DNA from: Liolophura sinensis
Lineage: Eukaryota > Mollusca > Polyplacophora > Chitonida > Chitonidae
Direction of reading: 5' to 3'
Length of the DNA: 64,000 bases
Assembly (NCBI RefSeq): GCF_032854445.1
Contig: NC_088300.1
Span: forward strand, 70,284,984 to 70,348,983
Shown piece by piece: positions 15,501 to 30,500 of this stretch. The notes beneath the pieces are model-generated. The model saw nothing but the letters and a program-made list of their open reading frames with translations. It was not told where the DNA came from and searched no databases. The stretch's first letter is position 1. Each line of letters begins with the position of its first letter. Made by a program: the position numbers and the translations under genes.

Positions 15501-18500
15501 AGAATAATCTAATTTTGCTGAGTGGGAGGTGCTGTTGTGTGAAATAAAAGGACATAGAGCCCAGGCAAGAGTGGGGTTTTTTTTCTTCTTCTTTTTCATG
15601 TTTTATCTTTTGATACTGTTGCACTGTGTGGAATTATGGCCGTTGGATTTAGCTAGGCAATTCATTTGCAATACAGAATCAACATACTGGCAACACATTC
15701 ACTGGCATGGTCAACGTTAACAGGTTTTACATTTGAATGAGTTAAATGTTAGCTAAATACAGCCCAGTGTAAGCTGTACATGTAGCTTTAAAAGGCTTTG
15801 ATATGTATTACTCTGATTGGTGTTCAGCAAGGTTAGGAGCAGTTATTACCTGACTGATCAGGTGGTCAGGGTTACAGTATGGGTGGAGAACAGGCAACAG
15901 GAAATGAGGGGAATTTAACTCACCTCTGTCCATGGTGTGTAATTGCATGAAAATCAAGAAGTTCATGTCTAGCATTGTGACATGATTCATTTGATCTAGC
16001 ATTTTGATATGAATTATTTGATGGTGCCAGTAAGCATGGTTAGAGCAGTGTTATGTAAAGAGGCTATAATGTACATGTACATACATGATACTGGCTTGCA
16101 GTGTTGTGATCTATTTGATACCCAGTTTGGTTCCCTCGGGATATGGATTTAATTGTGTAACATCACATTTTCCAGGACTGAAACCAGAAATTAGGAAAAT
16201 CTGACGCCTGAAACACCTTTATTTTGAGCCCTCATACATGTACATGTAACGATATGTAGACCGAGCTTCCATAGAAACCCTTGATAGGTGTACATGTATA
16301 CTCTGCATGTAAATGTACAGTAATCCATCAGGTCTCAGAGTGGCATAGGAAGTTAGTAATTGACCATCAAAGAGATCAACTCTGCCGTGGAAAGGATGGA
16401 GACATAAAAGGATGGAGTTTGTTCCTAGGTTCCAGATTCCATAGATTGGTGCTGTGCTGGATTGGTACTGTGCTGGAAATACATTGTAAACCCTGGCCTT
16501 TCCATGCATGCATGCACATGCACATTGTACTTTAGCGTTATACCTGCACATTCCCTGTGAAAATTCCTGCAGAAATTCCAATGTATCCACATAATTAACA
16601 TGTCTTACTAATGATGTATGACTGTGGGTCTGGTGTCAGAATGTACATGACTTGATTTATTTATTTGATTGGTGTTTTACTCTGAACTCAAGAAATATTT
16701 ACATGTAACTTATTTAACGGCGGCCAGCATTATGGTGGCAGGAAACTGGGCAGAGCTCGGGGGATACCCACGACCATACGCAGGTTGCTGACAGACGTTC
16801 CCAGAGTCATTTGTGGCTGCCAAAGAGGAAGCCAGCATGAGCTGGACTTGAACTCACAGCGACAGTATTGGTGAGAGACTCCTGGGTCATTATGCTGCAC
16901 TAGCACGCTAACCAACTGAGCCATGGAGGCCCTGAATGTACATGTACATGTGTATAATGTTTTGGTTAAGACATTCCAAGCATCATACAGCTACATTCAC
17001 TGATGTGTTAACTTTCATTTTACATGTTTATGTGAAGAATCATCTGGATGCATGCAAGGAAATATAATTGCATAACAGATGTTTAGCAATTTCTTTGATT
17101 TATAAGTTTATTTATTTATACAGACTACCCCCCTCAGCCACGGAGGCCCGGCGTGCAATATTATGTAAGGTGTATTGGACTTTTAACATCCCTTTTATGT
17201 CACATATATTATCAAGATAAGTTCATAGAAAGGTGAATGTCAGTAAAACCTCAGGCTAAATGTGGACATATACTAAGTAAGTATATATGTTGCTGATGTA
17301 TGTGATACACTGTATGATTGCAGGGGAACCAGGGAAATGTCAACATAAAGCAGACTGATAGAGTCATTTGTGGCTGCTATAATTTGATACATCCCTGTGT
17401 GATTAGGCTAGGGTGACAAGTGGCAATTGGTATAACAGGCTGTCATTTGGCTGTAATAAGGCCTCCCACTACTGAGGTCAACTGCATATGTCTAGTGCCA
17501 CTAGTGATGGACAATTACTATCGTAAATTATCTAAGTAACGCTCCATGTTCATGGACATATCAGCTTATTGCTTTTGAGCTGGCACACAAGTGCAGTAAA
17601 TCACTTACAGTGAGCATCATGGATTTTTTTAAAACTAATAATCCAAAAGTTGGTGAAAAGTTATATTATATAAAATTAATATTTAAAATTTATTAAGATT
17701 TATATAAAATTTCATCATACAGTTTACCAACCAATCAGCCTTCTGTACTACAGTATGTATGACAGGGCAATACAGATAAGTTTTATCTGTTGTGACACTG
17801 AGCAGGTTTATTTTCTATTTTCAGGTTTATTCCTTTTATAATGATTGATGGGATATTTAGTAAAGAGTGTAACAGTAATGAAAATTTTGCTGAAATTCAC
17901 TGTATGTTTCTACTTTAGTTTATGTGCTGTACTTTGTGGGTTTACTCCAGGCTCTGCCCGGCTTCCTCCCACCACAATGCTTGCCGTCATAGTATAAGTG
18001 AAATATTTGTACAGCATGAAATGCCAGTCAAATTGAAGAATTTTTTTCCATATTGGTTTATCGGGTTTATACAGACTTGATAGCGTTACCCTACAAGGAA
18101 ACCTAGGCCATGTGTGTCACATGTTGTACTCTAGTTAAATTAGAGGTGTCAAGCAATCAGTTGATGAACACATATTGCGGGCTGGCAGAAGAGAATAATG
18201 TGAATATTGGCTTGAGACCAACTTGTTTTTGACAGTCCGTGAGGACGTTTATTTGATGCATTCAAGTTTTCTCCTGAATGTATAACAGATGAATTGACAA
18301 TTTCATTCATCATTAATGAATCTTGCACTGTACATGTACGAAAAAATTTATGATGTGACTGCTATTTTCTATTGTACGCCATTCAGTCTTCTTACAAATG
18401 ATTACTCATTGAGATCTGGGAGAGAATTTAGATTGAACTCTGATTGTGTAGGCCAGAGCGTGATGCAAAGGTTCGAAGTGTCTTGGATAGTTTAGACTAA

Positions 18501-21500
18501 AGTCTATGGAAAGGGTGTGGATTGATGTCTTTTGTGGGTTTAGATTGAAGTCTTGTGATGGTTTAGATTGAAGGCTGTAGAGTTAAATGTGTTAGTGGGA
18601 GTAGATTGTTTCCACATGGTTTATGTTAAGATCTGATTCAGGAAGACAGCTGCATTAAGTCCTATATATAATTCAGGGTTTGAATTGAAGTCTTGTTAGC
18701 ACAGTACAATGTTCGTTGTACAAATAATGTTTGATGTGGGAAAAATAATGGGTCCTGAAAATGGTTTCTGTGGTAAACTAGCCAGACATAATTGTATTCA
18801 GTTTGGAACAATGTCATGATGCTTCTGTCTGTGGAGGCATGTTTAAAAGAGTAATCCTTAGCCTCACTGAACAAACTGATATAAATTAATTTGGAATGGC
18901 ATTTCTGTGTTAGAGGGGCGACCTACATGGGCGTCACAGGAGACCAACTGGCTGATGATTGGGTTAGTGCTCCAATTCCTAAGCTATGACCTAGTCTTGC
19001 CAGGTCAATTGCTGCCCTAACAGGATTCTCCTGAATTATAGATGTTTGGTTTGTGGTGATAGCCCTCTGAGGGGTCAGCAGCAGGCCTGGTGTAATGAAG
19101 GGTCATTCGGCCATGAATCTGCTCTGGTCAGATTTGATGGTGTCATTTAGGGACTGTGAATGGGACCATGGTCTGGATTTGTCCTCACTATAGACCATTG
19201 TCCAGTGCAGCCACTTGTTAACTAGTCAGTAGATCAGAATCAGATTACAGTGCGTCTTGTTTATAATACTGTGAGGATCAAGTGCCTCAGATCGGGACAT
19301 CCTCCCCTAGAATAGTATACACTAATTCCTCAACCTTTTCACATATGAAAGAGCTTCAATTTTTGCACATTTTTAATTTGATTTTGGAGACAAAATTACC
19401 ATTTTGGAATAGCCCTTTTCAGGGCTTCACAAAAACTATAATCTTATCAGTCAAGAATATGCTTGAATAAACACCTTGGAAACATGCGAAATGTTGTCCT
19501 TACAGTGCACATTGTGGTACATGTTCATGTTTTCTTGACTGTAGGTACATGTACAAATGTTTTTGATGCGCTGTGTTAACAAAAACAAATCTTCACATAT
19601 ACGTGTACATGCACTGTACATTTCTTTATACATTTTATTTGATGGCTGTCCGGGGCAGTGCATGTCTCTTGTCAAGTTTCCTGGCAGCAGTGGCTACTGC
19701 TCTGATAAGGGACACTTCGTACATAAACACCTATGTTTCAACCTGTACAATTTGCTTGAAGGCGTGTCCGTATTTTTGCTGTTTCTGTGTGAAAATCACA
19801 TATGGCAGGAGCGAGTGTGAAATAAATCAATGGTCCATGTCGAATTGACCTGAGACTGCCAACAGAGGCTTTCAGCTCATAAGTCATATAAGGAGTGTCC
19901 AAATGTGATCATGTTATAGCAGCTAAATACATTTCCTAGTGGCATTCTAACGTTGTTAAGATGGCCTTGCTAACACTGAACAACAGGCTACATGTAGCAA
20001 TACATGTAAATTTCACAGTGTAAATCACATCCTGTTCACATTCTAAAATCTTCTCCACTCCATATCCTTTACATGGATCACCAGCCTTCTATCTTTCTCT
20101 TAATTTATTTGAAAACTAACACTTGAATTTTGTTGTTTTGGATTTAGGCCACATTTATTCTATTTTTGTATGTACCCTTGTTCCTCAACCTTTTCACATA
20201 TGAGAGAGCAACTATCAGGGCAGTTTATGCACATTTTTCATTTGATTTTGAAGACAAAACTGCATTTTTGGATTACTAATTTTCGGGGCTTGACAAAAAG
20301 TATAATTTTATCCGTCAACACACAATAATACCATCATAATATGCTTGAATAAACACTTTGCGAACGTGCGAACAGGTTGAAAAATTGCAGTATTCATTCA
20401 GATGAAACATGTAGTACATGTATGTGTCCATCTACAAGTAGGTTCCTGTGTGTTAGACATTAACACCACATTAGCATCCATTTCTGTCAAAGGTTTCTAG
20501 AAATTCCTGATTGACCACCTTATTCTTAGAGAGATTATTGGTTTATATGTATATAATTAAGTACATACATTGTTGATTCAAATAGGGAGTTTAGACTCTT
20601 GCACTGCTTTTACATTTATGTGATTGTGTTGGTTACACACAGGCAAATTACATGCGTGTAGAGAGGGGAACCACTTTATATGTGTACATGTATACATGTA
20701 CATGTATATGTCATCTAAGATGGTGTCAGTTGTGATGTGCCAGCCCACATTAAACTAAATGAAATGCTGTTAGCTTAGGGTAGGGTTTATGAAGCTTGTT
20801 ATCTCAGCTTCCCTGATAACTGCCAGCTGGGGGGAAGCCTGTGGGCCAACAGGACTATGTCAGCTATTGCTCTGTCCTGCTGGTGGTGGGGTTAGGGAAA
20901 GGCTCTCTAACTGGTATGTCTGGTATGTGACTGATAGGGTTAGAGAGGCTGGGTCATCAGATGGAGGTGACCTGGTCAGTCTGGACAAGCTACAGATTAG
21001 CTGTAATCTGATACTTGCATGAGCAACTGACAGAGGGAGGAAATGAAATAGTGCTGCTTGTGTAGTTAGTGTCAGATTAGTGGACACTTACAGTTGTACT
21101 CCTGAGCAAGTAGCTGTACCTACACAAACATCAGTGATGCTTGTTTATATATTTACTTAATTTATGGTCATATTTGTTCAGTTCTTTAAAAAGATGTGCA
21201 AAAAATGTCATTATCAGTAGCATCATTGCGAATGTTTATTTATTTGATTAGATTTTTGTTCTGCTCTTCAAGAATTTTTTATATAGTCATACATATATGT
21301 ATGACTATGGTTAGTTATATAGCCTCATATGATGAGGGAAACGAGAATGTCTAGGGTAAACCAATACTGTTTGGCCTGTAAATGTACCTGACAAACCTCC
21401 TGAGCCAGAGTATGAGCTCCTCATTGGCCAGGCCCTGATAAACTGTGTGAAGGAAAAGTGTGCAAGGATGCAAACAGTAGCATAGCCTGGACAGATGAAC

Positions 21501-24500
21501 CACTTTTGTGTCAGATTATAGCAGAAATTTAGTGGCAAAAAGCATTTTCAGACAATTCTGTCACTTTATGTGTTGTTATATTTTGCACTCTGTTACTTAT
21601 TATGACCTATGTACATGTACACTACAGTTATGTATTGTTTTCATTTGAAAATGAATTAATGAGAATTTGTGACGGATTGCCGCATTTTTACTGTGATCCT
21701 CGTGAACGGATTTCCATCATTAGTTTTACTACATACTACATAGAACGGTTGTGATTATCAGCACGCTGTCAGCCACAGAGCCAATATACAGAACCAGATT
21801 TTCCCAGGTACAGTGTATCTATGCATGAGCTTACAGAGAAACTTTGTCATCAAAATTTATTTGTACAACTATGTTCAGATACGATATATAATGCATGTAC
21901 ATTGTACATATATGTAGATACTATCTGTTAATATACCACATGTGATCAGCCTGCATAGTTGTATGTCCTGTTAGCTGGACACAGATTATACATTTGTGAC
22001 GTATAGATTGTTCTTTGTGGAGCTGTTTTTTAAAAGTACACATCATGTACACATCATCAAAATAGAAGAATCTTAATCACAAATGAAGACGGTTTGACAC
22101 ATGCAGACAAGACAAGATGCCAGGTAGGTAGTTGATTCGTCATGCCTTGAGGCAGGTATTAACCACATGTATGTACTGATGTGGTAGCACAATGGGGGTG
22201 AGGGTGGGGTAGGGGTAGGGGTGTTTGCGCTTGGTTGCCGTTGTACGTATAGATATAAATGATACATCTGCCATACTCAGAGCATCCTCCATGTGCACTT
22301 CTGTATACACATATAAATGTGCTGCATGGCGTCCTTGACCTACCAGCTGTATGTGTAGATTTGGGAATACCTTTCACGTGCACGGCCTGTTGTTAAATGT
22401 AACATGTATATGCACTCCTCCACATGTTTTGCTTACTGTGGATATGTTTATAAAAGAATAGTAGACAGAAGGAGGGAAAAATGTGCTGCATCCACAGCTG
22501 TAAAACATATTAAATTTACCCCAGATCCTGCTGTAGAGATGGTGCAGTGCTGCTGAGTACTTACAGTAGATATTCAGGTATGTGCACAGTGGTAACTGTC
22601 AGCACCTGATTCCTGCTACCTGGAGTCAGGTGGTTAAGTATTTGACCGTTGAGGCTGTTCTTGTTTTCCAGCTGCATGTAATCACAGGTCCAAGCTGAAG
22701 AATACATTAGTGTGTTTTACAAAGCAACAATCATCCCAAAAAGTTAAAAGCAACATCATAGACATTATAGAAAAGTGGTAGAGGTACAGGTAGTATTTTA
22801 GGAGTGACAATAGACCTGAAACCAGTTGAATGTCTGCTGAGCATGTAATATCAGGGAATAGAATAATGTGTCCTCAGAAGGGCAGGGTGTGGAACCACCG
22901 GTGAAGGGCACCTCATTGTTGAATATTTTATTTCTCATACATTTTTAAGGGTCTCGGTTCCTACGGTTGACCTCCACCCCACGTGCACACCACGACACGT
23001 ACCTAGCCCGAAAATTCAGTCTAAGGATGGCTTGTATTTACTGATATATGGGGAGAACTCTGCTATCCCGGATCAAATGTGCATCTGATCATCACATTGT
23101 ATCATATCTACCCCAGGCCATCATTAAAAAGTGGTAGCCAACCATGTTTTTTGAAGTCTGTTCGGTCAGTCAGCATTTTCTTAAATTTGAGGAAATTTAC
23201 GAACTTTAAACGTAAACAACTGAAGTTTAAAGGCATCCATTGCTTTTGCCACTGTGGTGAAGGGATGCCAATTTGCTTTTGCCACACAGAAATTACATTT
23301 GCCAGAACTAATGTGGCGAATGGCTAGCCAAAGCCTAGCAACTAAGTAGATTATCCGAGTCTTATAATTTATTTAGGCTGTTTCATTTTTTTTTGGACTC
23401 AAAGGGCACCTTGAGGGAACGGCAGCATGCGGTAATCCGACGCTGAGAAGGGCTGGATTAGGCCCTGAATATCAGAGTGAACAAATGACAGCATGTAACG
23501 TGGTAATTTGGCAGTACAGAAGGGACAAAACTGATCACATTTTGAGAGTGCAAATAAATGAAGTACCCTCAAACTTTGTAATATTGTGTGAACCTGCCAT
23601 GAATTGGTCCTTCGATGCATACAGCGATATTTTATATGTACACATGTAAAAAAGCCTAGCAATAGAACCCGCACAGTACTAACTACATGCACATGGTCCA
23701 TGAAGGTTTCGCACAATAGTGCAGTGGTAACCTTGTAACCTTGTTAGCTGATGAGACGGACGTGAAAACTTGTACATTTAAGGTTAGATCCAGTAGTTTG
23801 TGCCTCCTTCCTTATTGAAAAAAGAAAAAAATTGATGTCCCTGGGACCAGGACATCTTTGTCATGGATGCTGTTAGGCCGTACATTTGTGCAAATCTGCA
23901 AATGTACATGTACCAGGAGCATTATCATGGAGCATTATCATCAGAGTAGAGATACATGTACAGTATACATGTATGCCCAGGTGAGGAATATGAGGAAGGG
24001 TTGGGGCGAGGATGTGGTTTGTGCAGAAGGTTGTTTAGCATAATATGTAATGTTGTACGTGTGTGTTTTGTCCTAATGACACCCTCATTACCAGTATAAA
24101 ATGAACCACACAGAGACAAGAATGTGCATGTACACTGTCCTACATGTACATACTGCCAGCATGTGGAGAGGTTGTGTCATTGGGTTTATTGCCTGCTGGC
24201 AGGAATCTATTTGCTCCCAGCGTTTAGTCTGTATGGCTGAACAGACTTTCAGTTTGAGGCAGAGAAACCATTGTTATATTTAGGGTTACTCTATTAAGTT
24301 AGCAGTGACCAGTGATAAGCAGAACTATGCCCAATCACTCTGAGGCAAATGAGGCTCCATTGGAGTGGTCCAACTGGTTCTCTCTACAGTAAATGTCATT
24401 ATTACATTTGTTGTAGCAGATCCTATGAGATGTTCTATGCTGTTAAATTGTTCTTTTACTTGCTTTGATTCTCAAATTCAAACAACATTTTATGGGCAAT

Positions 24501-27500
24501 ATTTGACATTCTTAACTTGTGTGCGCTGTAAAACATTAATCATATGCACATGGTTGAACGGATAAGTAAAAACTAAGCATCACAAGGATACATTGCACAT
24601 GTACATCATGTATGAATGCCTATATACACTTTACAGTATCTGTGATGTGTTCAGTTCATATTGGAAGATATACATGTACATGATAGGCAGTGGAAATATT
24701 ACATCACCCAGGTATGGTAATAAGTGATTAGTTACACATGGTGGCAGTATTCAGTTTTCTAAACGATTTAAAATTTTGCTTCCAATAAAACGCATTTTTA
24801 GAGACAGATAGATGTAAATGTTAAAACTTACTCTCATAACTAGATGACATGTACCTAAAATTCCTAAAATTGAGAAAAATAGGCAACTTAGTCATCCATG
24901 AAATTTTAGGCTGTTTACAGTATTCCCTTTATTACTGGTACATGTAGGTTACTGGTAGGTTAATTTGACCTTAAGGGCTAGTCTCCTGGCAGCGCTCAGC
25001 CTGTGTGTGGACTAATCCATTTTCCAGACAGTGTTATAACAGGCAGATGTTACATCACACACTTCTTCAGACAGGCTACACCTGATGTTACCCAATACTT
25101 GGATCATTCATGCACAGGCTGTTGTTCAGATCCTATTCAGAGGATAAAACCTCCTCTGTGATTATCAGCTGACCAGGTTATGAATTTGGCTATGGTTTCA
25201 TGCAAATTTTGGGGATTGGAACACCAGCCCGGCGCAATGACCCACAAACCTCTCACGAATGCAGTCACTTTGAGTTCGAGTCCCACTTGTGCCAATTTCC
25301 TCTCCGGCCGTGCATGGGAAGGTTCTGCAGCAACTTGTGTATGGTCATGGGTTTCCCCAGAGCTCTGCCCGGTTTCCTCCCACCATAATGCTGCCTGCTG
25401 TCCTATAAGTGAAATATTCTTGAGCATGGTGAAAACACCAGTCAGATAAATATATAAATTATCAGACTTTGTAGCATCTCTTCTCTGTTTTATCCTGGGT
25501 GACATGCATATACATATAGTATGTGTAGAATAAATAATCATGGGTTAGATATAGCTGTAAATGTGAACATTTGTTAAATTAGATGGGTATTAATGTTAGT
25601 TTGATGGTATTCAAGACTGTTAACATCAGGGAATTTGTAATTTTACTTACACCTACATGTACCTGCCTTACTTCATCAGACACAGTTTAGAAAATATTAT
25701 CTAACATAGAGGTTAATGCAAAAGTCATACATGCAATTCCAAATTGAGATTTGTTGACATTTACAGTTTAGATATGATGCACAGACTATTCTGTTTAACG
25801 TGTAAAATGTCCAGTTATCATCATCAGATGATAATATCAGACTGTCGGCCAATATTGTTCATTTCCCTAAACGTTCCCATGTTACATTGTATTTTTCACG
25901 CCAATTGCTCACCATGCCTGCAGGCAGGTGAAACGCCCGGATGTATACGGTCTAAAATGCTTCATGTACGTTAAGTAAGCACAGTTATTAAGGTTTTTCA
26001 TGCACTGCCTTGTTTTGAGTATTGTTTTGAGGAGAAGTATTGTCAAAATTTCCTCTTACATGTGTGTCCACAAAAATGTAAATTGTAGTCTTTGTCCATT
26101 TGACATAGTTCCTTTGATTTTGCCATTAGCAGTTCAGGATGACACTTACATTGAAGTTCACATTACATGAATCCTCTTCTCTTTTTATAGGGGCAAAACA
26201 AGGAAAACACCGCCGGGAAGATGGCACCGATAACCCTTCAGAAGAAACGTCCCCAAAACGCCCGCCTCCTAAGCACTCCTCAAAAGGTCGGTCCAAGAAA
26301 ACAAAGCAGTCGCCAACAAGGGAATCCCCCACAAAACAGCCTCCTGTCCAGGTGGAAGTCCAGGAAAAAATGGACCAACCAAAACCCGTGCCGAAGGTGG
26401 AAGTCACACCCACCAAGAAAACCAGCACTCCTTCTCAGAAGAAGGAAACTACCTTTGACGTGACAAAGGAGTTGACAATTGACACCAGTTTTGATAATAA
26501 GGAGAACAATAAAAATATATCTAGTCAAGTTACGCCAATTAAACAAACAAAGACGGCACAATTTGAACCTGTGACACCGCTACAGAATGCAACCAATCAC
26601 ATCCCTGGACCACAGGCAACGTCCACCCCTGCCCCCAATGGCATGGTCAATGGGCCATCAGTTAGCCCTCCTCTCAGTAAGTATGATTATTGCCCTTATT
26701 TTTGTCTACTATCCACTCTTGTCCAACAAGGCTGTTTCTTGTGCAGTTTCATACATGTACATGTAGAACTTTGCTAAATATTGACTTCCCATAACTTCAA
26801 CAGTTTGTCAGGGTGATATGAATATTTCCACAAAGATGTGTGGAGCTGTTTTAATTTTTAGGCATTCATTTAATTTCAGGAAAATTGATTTGGAACTATA
26901 TCTATTGTACTTTTTAATACCGTATCTATTGTACCTTTTAATACCCTTTCCTCCACAAAATTGGTATAATCATATGCATGTATACATACATCCATATGTG
27001 TCTACTTGGATGTGTTACTTCCATAGGCATGAAACCCAGAGTCTGCACAATATACAAGTCTATATATATTGAAAATCCAGAGGAATCCCCTTGACTTGTT
27101 GTACATGAACATGAATGCCTAACAGAATATGGACTGTGGAATTTACAACCCAGTTCAGCCAGGAAACTGGACCACAGGGCCCTTCCTGAAAGTTCCCCAA
27201 TGTTTCAGTGATCACAACACATGTACATATGGACGCCAGGCTTCTAACCTCGATTCTGTTGAATAGCAAACACACAACTGCATACATATGTATTTGTGAG
27301 TATTTACACAAACTGCTTTTACAGCCATCTTCATACATTTCACTGCACTATTCAGTGATGTCCATGGATATGCAATGGCCAAGATTACAAAGAGGGTGTC
27401 TTTCTCATTTGATGCGAGTGGGTAAACCTGAAGATTTTATGTTTGAGTTTAATGATATGATGTGCATTGTGTGGACAAATGATACTGGTACCATGTGGTG

Positions 27501-30500
27501 ACAGTTAACTCTGCACTCAGACTGGTGTTGTTTTTATTTATGTTAATTCCGGATTTGCAGTTATCTTGTTGTCTTAAATTTCTAGAATATTGTCAACTAT
27601 AATTCTATCATCCTTTGGTCTTCCCTTGATTGGTTGTGATACGGAACCAGTGCATCATTGCAGGAATATAGATTATACTGTGCAAAAACAAATTAATGGA
27701 ATGAAATCTGCCTACTGGATGTGATATGCTGATGGCAGTGGATACATTTGTTTTGTTAAATCCTTTCCCATATGTACTTTGTTTCATTGTTGAAACATTT
27801 GTTTCCACAAGTTGATATGTAAACATGTATCTCTTGGTGTATGTCTTTAGGTCCTGGCTCTACCACAGACCAGAGTCAAGGCGAAAGTGACGATGAAGGA
27901 TTGTCACCAACAGAAGAACAGGTAGGTCAAGGTCATTTGGAAAGGCTCAAGATTTTATGGGCAAAGCCTGTAGAAATATAATGGTCACTGTCATCAAGTT
28001 TGAATCAAATGTTCGTCTTGCCAGCTTGGTGTGTGGTTGTTAAAGATCCCCAGTTTAAGGGTCACACTCTATACTAATCCCACTCTTCAGGCATTGGGTA
28101 ATGGGTTGTTTTTGTCCCTGCTGAGGATTTTTGCCTTCCCAGGCTTAGTTTGGTTTAAATGTCTGTAAATGGTGTGGTTTTGGTAGCAGTGGTGTGGTAA
28201 CATGTAGATATTCTGCTTTTCTAGACAGTGCTTCTTGTTTTATGTTAGTCAAGCTGATAGATAGATACTGTAGTAATGTGCCTGCAGAGACTTTGCTAAA
28301 TTTAGTTCCACAAATTGGGATACTGTAAGTAAATTTCAAAAAAGAAAAACATGAACCTGCTAGAGTAAAACTCATTTAAAGTATTTAACTTTTCTCATAA
28401 AATTTAGCTAACCGCAGCACATGGATCTGAGGTTAGGGTAGTGTTTATATGTTTAACAGTTTAAAAACACACCCAAAAAAAAACAATCCACCAGCATCTT
28501 AGAAATTTAAAAAATATAGGTACAGGTATGACTGGCTCCATTTAGCTTGTGAGTGTTAATTAAAAGTCAATATTAGTGTTGACAGAGGGCAGGCCTGATG
28601 AAAATGTCAGTAATAGGCAGGTACCAGACACTGTCTGACTCTAAGGTGAGGCCTGGTCAACCACAACAGCAACTCTGTAAATAAACGATTAAGAACATGT
28701 AGACTTGAGCAGCAGAGCTTCACTATGCATCCAGACAGGAAATACATTAGTTGTCCAAACCTAATCATAAATTTGGATTGTGTAACTTTCTCCAAAAAAC
28801 ATTTTCTCTATTTATGTGAGGCTGGTGTGTGGGGAGATGTGATTGGGTTTTACATTTAAGTACCCCCAGAATTCTTGCCAAGTAAAGAAAGAAAGTCACT
28901 AAAGGCGCTAAAATCATTTTAATATCTGCCCCTCTTCCTTTCAGGTTCATTATTTGGGCAAGTGGCTAATTTATAGTACATTATGTTGATATCCTGGTTC
29001 TTGAGAAATTTCTTGAATAAATATGATATTTTGAAAAATGTTTTTTAAGTTAATCAAGTTTCATTCTTGTGCAAAAACAATTCCATCATTGCTTTCATTG
29101 CCATTATTGTTGTAACATGGTTTTGGTGCTGTCTTTGAGTAATGCTTTATTGTGTGTGACTTGATTGCTAATTTCTTTTCTTTTCTCCACCTGCTTTGGT
29201 GTTGTTGCACTTTTCAGTTTCGTAGCCTGAGTCCCTCACTCTCATTGTTGTCGCGGTCCACCACCAGTAGTATGGGCAGATTCATGTTGGTATGTGTCCA
29301 GTATATGCAATAACCGCCACAGCCCTCGCAATTCATCTCAGCAATTAGTAGTAGGGAGTGTCTGGACGGAAAAAAAAATCAGTTTCTTCTCTTCAAGATT
29401 TCCAGATTATCATTTGATTGTTATTCGACTGTGTTTTGTGGTTCAGTTCTTTATCAGCATGAAAGACATTTGTCCCTTGACAAGAGTATAGACATTGCTA
29501 CAGTATTTTGTAGGATCTTATTTATATTTTAGACAAAAGCCAGATGAAATAAACATGCCAAACAAATGGTAATCAGACCTAGGAATATCCAACCTTTGCA
29601 AGTCCATCAGAAAAGATTTTAAATGTCAGAATTTTTTTTTTCATTTATTTTGTAAGAGTTTACGTGGAAGAGATTTGCGAGGGCTGTATCATCTTGTAAC
29701 GATTTATCCTAACTGGGTTAGGGTCAATCACTCTTCATTCACTATTCGCTTTCAAATATTCTTACATTACAAGATACATTTATTGTGTATGTATTTTTGC
29801 TTTGCTTATAGCTTGTATATGAAATGTGGTTTGTCTCATTTTCAGATTTGACAAATTCAGAAGTTATAAAATTGTTTTTCATACCTTTTATTGTCTTTTG
29901 ACTCGTGTTGATTTTTTAAGATGTGATAAGTGTTTGATGTACAGTGTAATGAAAATCCTGGCAGGTGATATGGCTACCTGATGTGCATTTTTTATGACCA
30001 ATGTGGTGTTCTCAGCTGTGATGCATGCGAATTTTTAAAAAACACACCCTATAATCAAAATCAAGAAGTACACTATCCTCAACAACAATAACATGTTCTC
30101 GAAAAGAGCTGCTTATCACAACGCCAAACAGCGGCTGAAAATATTATTGAACACGTGTATTTCATTGTTAAAAATGGATGTGAGAAGACACGTACATTTA
30201 TGAAGACATGTTGCACGTAATTTATCAAGTGAAGAAATTTGCCAACTTTGATCGTGACAGATACGTGTACATGTATATGTAGCCCTGGGGCTTCAGCTGA
30301 CTGTGACAGTGTACTGAATTGATCGCAGCATGTAGTTCTCCCATAAATCAGTAGGAGAAATTCTGGGTGCCCATAGTCAGCAGTGCTCATGATGTGTCTG
30401 TTCCCCTGACTCATGCCTGAGTCTCTACTACGTGCTCATCTCTCTGTTCTCTTGGTATACAGGCCTCAGGAGATTACATGCAACATTCCCCTTTATCTTC

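Larger units (their letters stand above)
553..26190 (+). other. abLIM intron 1 (25.6 kb)
   Basis: Between donor GTGAGC at 553 and acceptor TTTTTATAG ending at 26190. No further exon was recognised. Open frames of 60-110 codons on both strands have no recognisable domain, and several fall inside SINEs. The intron holds degenerate tandem repeats (about 1085-1760 and 6045-6272), a fold-back element (3985-4258), several tRNA-derived SINEs, two MITE-like copies (19.3 and 20.2 kb), a G-quadruplex motif (22.19 kb) and many TACATGTA palindromes. Elsewhere, for example 8.3-11.3 kb, 12-14.9 kb and 22.3-25.1 kb, I see only unannotated AT-rich sequence. Confidence 0.5.

Noticed and set aside
26126-26561. 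Two minus frames (93-100 codons) over the first large abLIM exon
   Set aside because: Shadows of the coding exon, caused by its Pro/Lys/Ser codon bias.
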